NCBI GenBank assembly: GCA_905480565.1
Contig: CAJQQW010000300.1
Coordinates: 1-8,717 of the forward strand
Length of the DNA stretch: 8,717 nt
From: an uncultured Halioglobus sp.
GTDB taxonomy: Bacteria > Pseudomonadota > Gammaproteobacteria > Pseudomonadales > Halieaceae
Reading direction: 5' to 3'
Position numbers and translations under genes: made by a program. Each line of letters starts with the position of its first letter. Position 1 is the first letter of the stretch. Below, piece after piece: positions 1-5,625 of this stretch. The notes under the pieces are model-generated. The model made no database searches and was not told where the DNA came from. It saw nothing but the letters and a program-made list of their open reading frames with translations.

Positions 1-1
1 T

Positions 2-319
2 GGTGAAATTCCTGAAACCTATGGTGTTCCTGTAGAGCAGGTGCAGGAGGGAATCCGCCACGGCGTGCGCAAGGTGAATATCGACACGGATCTGCGTTTG
101 GCTTCTACTGGAGCGATTCGTCGCTTCATGGCCCAGAACCCCGCCGAGTTTGATCCGCGCAAATACTTAGCACAGACCATCACGGCCATGAAGGAGATCT
201 GTATCGCACGTTACGAATCCTTTGGTACGGCGGGCAATGCGGACAAGATTAAGGTGCGCTCGCTGGCAGACATGCAGTCCGCTTATGAAGCGGGAACGTT
301 GGCGCCCACTGTCAACTAG
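2..319 (+). CDS. fba: Fructose-bisphosphate aldolase class II, C-terminal part (5' truncated by window edge)
   Basis: The frame is open from base 2 and encodes the last 105 residues of a class II (metal-dependent) fructose-1,6-bisphosphate aldolase. This cytoplasmic enzyme interconverts fructose-1,6-bisphosphate with dihydroxyacetone phosphate plus glyceraldehyde-3-phosphate in glycolysis and gluconeogenesis. The segment shows GEIPETYGVP, then EGIRHGVRKVNIDTDLRLA, whose NIDTD motif is the family's substrate-phosphate/catalytic loop, then FDPRKYL and a tail of the form ARYESFGTAGNADKIK. This tail pattern matches the roughly 350-residue Calvin-cycle subtype (CbbA-like) found in many proteobacteria, rather than E. 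coli FbaA. The metal-binding histidines and the true start lie upstream of the window. The stop TAG shares its last base with the GTG start of the next gene. The subtype name does not imply CO2 fixation. Identity is secure. Confidence 0.95.
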   Translation, partial: GEIPETYGVPVEQVQEGIRHGVRKVNIDTDLRLASTGAIRRFMAQNPAEFDPRKYLAQTITAMKEICIARYESFGTAGNADKIKVRSLADMQSAYEAGTLAPTVN

Positions 320-1278
320 TGAGCCTTGCCGCTTTATCATCGAGGCAGCTGCAGACTCTACGCTCTCAGTTGCCGCCCTTGGGTACAGATAGCACCCCTG
401 CGCTGGCGGAGACGTTTTGTCAGTTTTACGGTATAGATTTTGCCGAGCGCTTGCCTCACGTGGAGTATACGGTCGGGCGAGTTGATTCCGGTTCATATAG
501 CCTCGCTGTTCACTCCTGGGTCCAGCCCGGTGCGACTAATAACCTGTTTCTTGTGCACGGTTATTTCGATCACACCGGTCTGTTCGGCAAGCTTGCGGAG
601 TGGGCGTTGTCGCGGGGATGCAACGTACTGTCTGTCGATTTGCCCGGACACGGATTATCGACGGGTGAGCCCGCGGTTATTGACGACTTCGGTGACTACA
701 GTCGTGCAATCGCCGATGTACTCGCCGTCGCAAATTTACCGACGCTGCCTCTGTGGACTATGGCACAAAGTACGGGGGGTGCTGCGCTGGTAGATTACGC
801 TGCCAGGTATGATTGGCCTTTTTCAGCGACCGTTTTACTTGCACCTCTGGTGCGTCCAGCGAGATGGTTCGCAATCAAAGCCGCTCATACACTGCTCAGT
901 AAGGTAGTCGATTATGTGCCGCGCACATTCGGCCCCAATTCTGCCGATCGTGATTTTCTTGAATTTGTGAAAGTCGACCCGCTGCAGTCTCATCGAGTTT
1001 CCCTGCGCTGGTTGGGGGCTCTGCGGCGCTGGCTTGGGGCTCTGCGGCATGCTGATCTCGGTGTTGGGTCCGCCCTGGTTATACAGGGTGAGTCAGATCT
1101 CACTGTCGACTGGCAATATAACGTTGGCGTGATCTCGCGGCTGTTTCCTGCCAGTCGTGTCATATATCTGCCCGGTGCAGGGCACCACCTCGCGGGGGAG
1201 TCCAATGAGTATCGGGCTCGCTATCTTGCAGAGGTGTCAACGTGGCTGACGGAAAAAGGAGTACAGCTACAAGACTAA
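319..1278 (+). CDS. Alpha/beta hydrolase (serine hydrolase, lysophospholipase-like)
   Basis: This is a 319-residue alpha/beta-hydrolase-fold protein with no signal peptide or membrane segment, so probably cytoplasmic. The visible core is VHGYFDH (H80-G81, oxyanion-side HG motif), VDLPGHGLS (107-114), a nucleophile elbow AQSTG with Ser151, the acid candidate D260 in GESD (D264 is an alternative), and the terminal His in GAGHH (H289 or H290). The first glycine of the usual GxSxG is alanine here. The substrate is unknown: the fold fits a carboxylesterase or lysophospholipase, and nothing narrows it further. The start is GTG inside TAGTG, overlapping the fba stop by one base. No convincing Shine-Dalgarno sequence precedes it, so translational coupling to fba is likely. 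Residues 230-243 are a tandem heptad, RWLGALR twice, from a 21-bp duplication. The stop overlaps the convergent sulfotransferase stop. Confidence 0.85.
   Translation: MSLAALSSRQLQTLRSQLPPLGTDSTPALAETFCQFYGIDFAERLPHVEYTVGRVDSGSYSLAVHSWVQPGATNNLFLVHGYFDHTGLFGKLAEWALSRGCNVLSVDLPGHGLSTGEPAVIDDFGDYSRAIADVLAVANLPTLPLWTMAQSTGGAALVDYAARYDWPFSATVLLAPLVRPARWFAIKAAHTLLSKVVDYVPRTFGPNSADRDFLEFVKVDPLQSHRVSLRWLGALRRWLGALRHADLGVGSALVIQGESDLTVDWQYNVGVISRLFPASRVIYLPGAGHHLAGESNEYRARYLAEVSTWLTEKGVQLQD
1006..1047 (+). repeat. 21-bp in-frame tandem duplication inside the hydrolase gene
   Basis: Two adjacent 21-bp units (1006-1026 and 1027-1047) differ at only two bases (ttg versus ctt in the third codon). Both encode RWLGALR, giving residues 230-243 of the hydrolase. 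The copies are in frame, so the reading frame is preserved. The segment lies after the nucleophile and before the acid residue, where lid or cap insertions vary among alpha/beta hydrolases. Confidence 0.85.
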
Positions 1279-2900
1279 GGGCGATACATCCCGGCCGATT
1301 GCAGCAGGTCGTAAAGAGGCCGCAGCTGATTGCCGTAACGCCGCCAGCGATCCACCGAAGTGGCGTAAATGCCTTGCCTGACCTGTAGCGCGCTGGGTGT
1401 TGCAACACTCCCTTCTTTCTGGTGAAACGACAAGCATTGTTCTTCCCAGGGTAATTCGCAGTAGTTCAGTAACGCTCGTACAACCGGCGTTGGATTTTCT
1501 ACCAGCGACTCATACTGTAGGTCGAAAATTCTACCCGGCATCATTTGATGCCAGTGTCGCATAGTGCGGTCGAACTGTAGGTAATACTGACCGCAATCTA
1601 GTAGATTGAGGTTGTAATGGTAATGCCGAAAATTAGCCGCAAAGATTTGTCGATAGTTACTTAGACAGGTGTCCATAGGGTCTCGCCGAAGGCAAATTAT
1701 TTTTGCTTTTGGCAGCGCTTGTCCGATCAGGCCCAGGAAAAGAAAATTGAGCGGCAGTTTGTCGGTAAAATGCGCCGTATGCCCGGTACGTGGACAAGTA
1801 CTCTCAATGTAATTTATTCCGAGGTCGGCGCTATTCGTAGCAAGCGATGCGGCAAACGTTTCGAGATCGAATAAATCGGTTGTCGTCGATGCCACGGAAC
1901 GTTTGACCTGTAATGGGAAGAGCTGTAGCTCGCCGGCAGCGAATACTTGAGAGTGACTGGACAGTACCTGCTCGGTCAGCGTGGTGCCAGTTCGAGGCAT
2001 GCCGACAATGAAGATGGGCTCGTTGGTGTCGTGGCCTTTTTGGGCGCCTGCAAATGCCCCTGCGCTGAACAAATCTCGGACGCCGGTGAACAGCCGGTCG
2101 GTTTTTTCTCTACTGTAGTTAGCCGCGCGTGCTTGCGCTTGCTTCGCCCATACCAGGCTGTCGAAAGCCTCTTCAAAACGACCAAGGTCTTCCAGTTCTT
2201 TGGCGATGGCGTGACCAATATGTAATTGATCACGTGAGCTGATAACTTTTTCGCGTAACGCATTAAGCCGGCTGAGATGGTTATCATCTTCGGTTTGTTG
2301 ACGTAGCGTAGACAGAGCCGAGTGTGCTTTGAAAAGCGAAGGTAGTATGCTGATGGACTGTTCGTATGCCGTTGCCGCCTCCGCGAAGCAGCCGGCAAAT
2401 TGCAGAGAGGCAGCGTAGTTGAAGTAAAGGCCCGCCTGCCATTTCTTGGACAGGCTCGTACCACCGTCGGCGCGCTGTTGCAGCGACTGTACTGCACGTT
2501 CAAAACAGCTGAGGGCTTCTTCGTGCTCGCCGACGTGACTCAAGAGGCTACCCAAAGTGTTGATTGTTGTCAGTTGTGAAGGCGACAGATGCAGTGTTTT
2601 TTTCGCCTCCTGCAAAGCCCGCTCGGGCTGCTGATCAGCCAGCAGTTGCTTCCCCAGCTCCGCATGGTATTCCGGGTTATCAGGTGCGAGTGTTGTCGCT
2701 TTTTCAAAAATTTCAATAGATTTGCTGAGCAAGCCGTTGCGCGCTGCTATAACTCCGCACAGGAACCACGCGTCGGCAAATGTCGAATCTAGTTGCAGTA
2801 TGGCAAGGCAGTGCTCATGAACAATCCGCAGCTGCCCCTCCGCCATGGCTTTCCGGGCGGCATCATGGAGTGTTGTGATCTGTTGTTTGTCGGAGCTCAT
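1275..2900 (-). CDS. TPR-containing sulfotransferase
   Basis: A 541-residue protein with N-terminal tetratricopeptide repeats and a C-terminal PAPS-dependent sulfotransferase domain. TPR-like helices occur at about 43-76, 76-109, 110-140, 156-189 and 226-257; they usually bind protein or peptide partners. The sulfotransferase domain begins near 293: GMPRTGTTLTEQ (300-311) is the phosphate-binding loop for the 5'-phosphosulfate, and KIICLRRDPMDTCLSNY (400-416), with R405/R406 and S414, is the 3'-phosphate-binding region. The C-terminal VDRWRRYG (517-523 region) is typical of the Sulfotransfer_3-like family. There is no signal peptide or transmembrane segment, so a cytosolic enzyme is expected; its acceptor is unknown. 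The ATG at 2900 is preceded by no clear Shine-Dalgarno sequence. It lies 96 bp downstream of the TonB-dependent receptor on the same strand, but a strong terminator separates them. Its stop overlaps the convergent hydrolase stop by four bases. Confidence 0.88.
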   Translation of the reverse strand: MSSDKQQITTLHDAARKAMAEGQLRIVHEHCLAILQLDSTFADAWFLCGVIAARNGLLSKSIEIFEKATTLAPDNPEYHAELGKQLLADQQPERALQEAKKTLHLSPSQLTTINTLGSLLSHVGEHEEALSCFERAVQSLQQRADGGTSLSKKWQAGLYFNYAASLQFAGCFAEAATAYEQSISILPSLFKAHSALSTLRQQTEDDNHLSRLNALREKVISSRDQLHIGHAIAKELEDLGRFEEAFDSLVWAKQAQARAANYSREKTDRLFTGVRDLFSAGAFAGAQKGHDTNEPIFIVGMPRTGTTLTEQVLSSHSQVFAAGELQLFPLQVKRSVASTTTDLFDLETFAASLATNSADLGINYIESTCPRTGHTAHFTDKLPLNFLFLGLIGQALPKAKIICLRRDPMDTCLSNYRQIFAANFRHYHYNLNLLDCGQYYLQFDRTMRHWHQMMPGRIFDLQYESLVENPTPVVRALLNYCELPWEEQCLSFHQKEGSVATPSALQVRQGIYATSVDRWRRYGNQLRPLYDLLQSAGMYRP

Positions 2901-2904
2901 GACA

Positions 2905-2938
2905 GCTTTATTCTATGCCGCAGCGGCGGCACTCGTCA
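2905..2938 (-). promoter_or_regulatory. Weak candidate promoter for the TPR-sulfotransferase
   Basis: On the minus strand, downstream of the terminator, GTGACG could act as a -35 and TAGAAT as a -10, separated by about 18 bp. The start point would then fall within a few bases of the ATG, giving a nearly leaderless transcript, which would fit the absence of a Shine-Dalgarno sequence. The match to consensus is poor. It is listed only because the terminator implies that the gene needs a promoter of its own or read-through. Confidence 0.2.
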
Positions 2939-2952
2939 CGTGGTGCTTTCCG

Positions 2953-2988
2953 CATAAAAAAGGGTGACGGTGCGCCGCCCTTTTTATG
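2953..2988 (-). terminator. Rho-independent terminator after the TonB-dependent receptor gene
   Basis: A long dyad lies just beyond the receptor stop codon (2997-2999). The arms are a purine-rich CATAAAAAAGGG (2953-2964) and CCCTTTTTATG (2978-2988), complementary apart from one extra A. The stem extends inward through a G-U and a G-C pair. Read on the minus strand it is a GC-rich hairpin followed by six T, 9 nt after the stop. The A tract opposite makes it potentially bidirectional. It sits between the receptor and the sulfotransferase, so it should end or attenuate receptor transcripts before the second gene. Confidence 0.85.
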
Positions 2989-2996
2989 TGGAGCTT

Positions 2997-5375
2997 TTAC
3001 TTGTCGAAGCTGTAGGTAAAACGCAGGCCGATTTGCCGCGGTCTCACTACATTGTGGTAGTAGGTGCGAAGGTTGAATAGCCCGACCGTGCGTATGTCGC
3101 TCACGTCACCCCTAACCCCGGTTTCGGCGTACTTGTTAAAGATGTTTTCGCCATACAGGCCCACGCTCCAGGCATCTTTAAGCCAGGTGGCGGAAACGTA
3201 TTGCAGGCTGAATCCATCCAGATCCTCTCCGAAATTGCGCTTGCCCACTTTTGTGTAAACATTGCTTTGTGCCGTGATTGACCAGGTGAGATCGACACTT
3301 GAGCCGTCGTTCAGACCCAGTGAATAGTTTGCTGAAAGAAAGGCCTGGTGCTTGGGCGTGCCCGGCAATCGATCGCCCTTAAAACCTTCCTCGCCATCGA
3401 CAATCCCCGGAGCATCATCGGTGAGCTGCGCATTGTTGTAGGAATAAGAACCCGTGAACCACAGGTTGGGTGTAATCAGGTACTGCGCTGCCAGTTCGAC
3501 GCCGTAGCTCTCTGCCTTGCCACCATTGGTTTCAATAGGTATCGAGCCAAACGTCGAGGTGGTCGGCAGGCGTATATCGTCCCATTCTATGTAAAACAAG
3601 GAACCGTTCAGTAGCAGTGAGTCGCTGAATTGAGAATGAACCCCAATCTCATAGTTGGTGCTTTTGTCGGACTTGACCAAAGCCTCATCGGGCAGTGCAC
3701 AGGCGATTTGTCTGTCATCCGGCGGTGGATTGGGGCATGCGACCAGCGCATTTACGCCGCCGAGTCGGTAACCTTCACTGATGGTGAGGAAGCCCAGGAT
3801 ATCGTCTGAAAAGTCATAGGACGTGTTAAATTTATAAATGACATCATCGTCATCCGCATCATTTTTCTCATCTGTGAAGGGGATGATTGAATCCGGGGGT
3901 TCTCCCAAAAACACAGTATCCGCTAACGGGAACGCTATTTGTAATGCGACTTCGTCCTCGAATTTGAACCAGCGTGCGCCAACGGTGACTTGCCAGGCGT
4001 CAGTGATCTGGTAGCCGAGTTCACCAAACGCAGCCATCTGTTTGGTGGTCTGTTTAACGGTCTGGTTGTATTCCAGTGAATCGGGGCGCAGCTGCTCTCC
4101 ACCGCAGCAATCGATGAAGAACTGATCCAACCCTGGTGTGAACTCCTGGCTCAGGGCGTCCAGCTCAAAATCGCTATAAAAACCGCCGATAATCCAGTTC
4201 CAGGGGCCATCGGTTGTGGAAACCAGGCGCACTTCCTGAGTGAACGTGTCCTCGTTGCCTTCGTCGCGGGTAAAGGCGGCAAAGGAAGGGAAAAATTCGT
4301 AGTACAACTCCTCATTCAGTAGCAAGTCTGTCTGGTCTCGCTGGCCGTTCTCCGAATACTCGGAATAGCCTGTTGCAGATGTCAGTTCCGCGAACCCCAG
4401 GTCTGCAACCAGCTCCAGTGCGATCAGCTCATTCTTGCGGTCATTGGGCTCCTCGAAGCGGTGGGCCGCCTCGTACTTACCCGTGCCGAAGGAATCCCGG
4501 TGGTTGACCTGCCGTCCACCAATCTTCTCGTCCTGATAGTAATAGCTCAGCGTGCTGTCCAGCCAGTCGCCGTTATAGCGCAGTGCCAGGCGGCCCGACC
4601 AGGTCTCCTCGTCATTCACATCCTTCTTGCGCTTCAGGTTGGCATCGCGATCCTGCGACTCGGGAATATCTTCAATTTCCTGGGGATAAGAGATGCCTGC
4701 TTCGCGCACAAGGTAATTGTAATCGATAAACCCGGGGTCGTTGAGGTAGTCGATAGAGCCTCGCAGTGCGAGTCGGCCCTCAATAATCGGAATATTGATC
4801 GTACCGCCGCCCTCGTAGCCTGCATCGCTGGACTCACTGAGATCGTAGACATCGCCGCGGACCTGATAGGAGAGAACATCGGTTTGGGGCTTATTAGGAA
4901 TATAGCGAACGGCGCCGCCCAGGGTGCCGGCGCCGTACAGCGTGCCCTGCGGTCCCATCAGCACTTCAACCCGTTCCATGTCGTTAAGCTTGAGGTCGAT
5001 ATAGAGCGGCACTTCACCGACATAGGTAGCGACCAGGCCGCCGCCGTTATTGTCCTGGTCTGTTGCCTGAATCGAGCCTGCGCTCAGGCCACGAACGGTC
5101 AGAGTGTTGCCGCTGCGAGGCCCCTGATCAATCACGGTCATTCCCGGCACAATTCGTGCGATATCCGACAGGTCGGTCAGCCGCTGCTGCTCGATCAGCT
5201 CACTGCTTATAGCGGTGATATTGATCGGGATCTCCTGAATGGATTGTGGCCGGCGCGTAGCCGTAACGATCACTTCTTCAAGGGTGCCGCTCTGTGCAGC
5301 AAGATCTCCACAGACTATCGCGGATGCCACTGCGGCGGACAGCGCGGTGGTTTTGAATGCTGAGTTTTTCTGCAT
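2997..5375 (-). CDS. TonB-dependent outer-membrane receptor
   Basis: A 792-residue TonB-dependent transporter, the outer-membrane gate for a bulky or scarce substrate energised by TonB-ExbB-ExbD. Residues 1-27 form a Sec signal peptide (basic start, hydrophobic core, cleavage likely after LAA). A TonB box EEVIVTA follows at 33-39. The plug domain runs from about 44 to 165, with TVRGLSAG and the MERVEVLMGPQGTLYGAGTLGGAVRYIPNKP-type plug signature around 133-163. The remainder is the beta barrel, ending in RQIGLRFTYSFDK. The substrate is not evident: no siderophore or cobalamin gene lies nearby. The mature protein has only four cysteines: a vicinal pair C423-C424 and C547/C559, all in probable surface loops. 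An acidic cluster lies at 502-511. The ATG at 5375 is preceded by a run of six G. A terminator follows the stop, and a TPR-sulfotransferase gene lies downstream on the same strand. Confidence 0.93.
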   Translation of the reverse strand: MQKNSAFKTTALSAAVASAIVCGDLAAQSGTLEEVIVTATRRPQSIQEIPINITAISSELIEQQRLTDLSDIARIVPGMTVIDQGPRSGNTLTVRGLSAGSIQATDQDNNGGGLVATYVGEVPLYIDLKLNDMERVEVLMGPQGTLYGAGTLGGAVRYIPNKPQTDVLSYQVRGDVYDLSESSDAGYEGGGTINIPIIEGRLALRGSIDYLNDPGFIDYNYLVREAGISYPQEIEDIPESQDRDANLKRKKDVNDEETWSGRLALRYNGDWLDSTLSYYYQDEKIGGRQVNHRDSFGTGKYEAAHRFEEPNDRKNELIALELVADLGFAELTSATGYSEYSENGQRDQTDLLLNEELYYEFFPSFAAFTRDEGNEDTFTQEVRLVSTTDGPWNWIIGGFYSDFELDALSQEFTPGLDQFFIDCCGGEQLRPDSLEYNQTVKQTTKQMAAFGELGYQITDAWQVTVGARWFKFEDEVALQIAFPLADTVFLGEPPDSIIPFTDEKNDADDDDVIYKFNTSYDFSDDILGFLTISEGYRLGGVNALVACPNPPPDDRQIACALPDEALVKSDKSTNYEIGVHSQFSDSLLLNGSLFYIEWDDIRLPTTSTFGSIPIETNGGKAESYGVELAAQYLITPNLWFTGSYSYNNAQLTDDAPGIVDGEEGFKGDRLPGTPKHQAFLSANYSLGLNDGSSVDLTWSITAQSNVYTKVGKRNFGEDLDGFSLQYVSATWLKDAWSVGLYGENIFNKYAETGVRGDVSDIRTVGLFNLRTYYHNVVRPRQIGLRFTYSFDK

Positions 5376-5380
5376 GTTCG

Positions 5381-5386
5381 CCCCCC
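5381..5386 (-). promoter_or_regulatory. G-run ribosome binding site of the TonB-dependent receptor gene
   Basis: Six consecutive G on the minus strand end 5 nt before the ATG at 5375. This is an atypical Shine-Dalgarno sequence that still pairs partly with the anti-SD CCUCC. It supports this ATG, as does the signal peptide that begins immediately. Confidence 0.55.
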
Positions 5387-5428
5387 AATACGTCTATCCG
5401 CAGACCCGTGCGTGCGCTCTCGGGCAGT

Positions 5429-5446
5429 GGAGACGTAGCGGTCTCC
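5429..5446 (-). promoter_or_regulatory. 6-bp stem hairpin in the probable receptor 5' leader
   Basis: GGAGAC and GTCTCC form a perfect 6-bp inverted repeat around a 6-nt loop, about 54 bp upstream of the receptor start. If transcribed it would form a small stem-loop in the leader and would partly hide a GGAG sequence. It could equally be an operator half-site pair. The function is unknown. Confidence 0.4.
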
Positions 5447-5466
5447 TTTGCGACACATAGTTTCTT

Positions 5467-5504
5467 ATCAGGCATCCCTGTGGCCAAATGACAGCCTGCC
5501 TGAT
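5467..5504 (-). promoter_or_regulatory. 38-bp compound dyad upstream of the TonB-dependent receptor
   Basis: A perfect 8-bp inverted repeat (ATCAGGCA at 5467-5474, TGCCTGAT at 5497-5504) encloses a second, 4-bp inverted repeat (CTGT at 5478-5481, ACAG at 5491-5494) around a 9-nt centre. As RNA this is a stem with a 3/2 internal loop. As DNA it is a two-tier dyad of the kind bound by dimeric regulators. It starts about 92 bp upstream of the receptor ATG. There is no T tract, so it is not a standard terminator. Confidence 0.45.
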
Positions 5505-5586
5505 TCGCACGCGCAACTGCGTTGGACTGTAACATCCCTGATCCCGCCGCGAAAATGCGCAAAATGTCCAAAAAATACCGCTCCAT

Positions 5587-5605
5587 GCGACGTTTGTCGC
5601 GTCGC
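5587..5605 (-). terminator. Possible serA 3'-end hairpin
   Basis: GCGACG and CGTCGC pair around a 7-nt loop, starting about 20 nt past the serA stop (5626) on the minus strand. A run of six T appears only about 9-10 nt after the stem, further than in a canonical intrinsic terminator. It may therefore be a weak terminator or simply a stable 3' hairpin. Confidence 0.35.
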
Positions 5606-5625
5606 GTTGCCAGGAAGTTCAGGCT

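Larger units (their letters stand above)
5376..5625 (-). promoter_or_regulatory. Upstream region of the TonB-dependent receptor gene with several dyad elements
   Basis: These 250 bases between the serA stop and the receptor start contain no credible gene, although short open frames cross them. They must hold the receptor promoter and the serA 3' end. Three dyads are visible and are listed separately (5429-5446, 5467-5504, 5587-5605). I found no clear sigma-70 promoter and no recognisable Fur box, so iron control is not supported by the sequence. Confidence 0.5.

Noticed and set aside
1976..2503. 175-codon open frame on the minus strand
   Set aside because: It is in another frame of the TPR-sulfotransferase gene, is rich in Arg/Ser/Pro as expected of a shadow frame, and has no start signal.
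4461..5363. 300-codon open frame on the plus strand
   Set aside because: It lies wholly antisense to the N-terminal half of the TonB-dependent receptor, has no recognisable domain, and is explained by the codon composition of the real gene.
5455..5475. Possible Fur box in the receptor upstream region
   Set aside because: The AT-rich GATAAGAAACTATG stretch matches only a few bases of the Fur consensus, so iron regulation cannot be claimed.
5278..5586. 102-codon open frame on the minus strand across the receptor upstream region
   Set aside because: It overlaps the receptor signal-peptide region in another frame, has no recognisable domain or ribosome binding site, and crosses the dyad elements.
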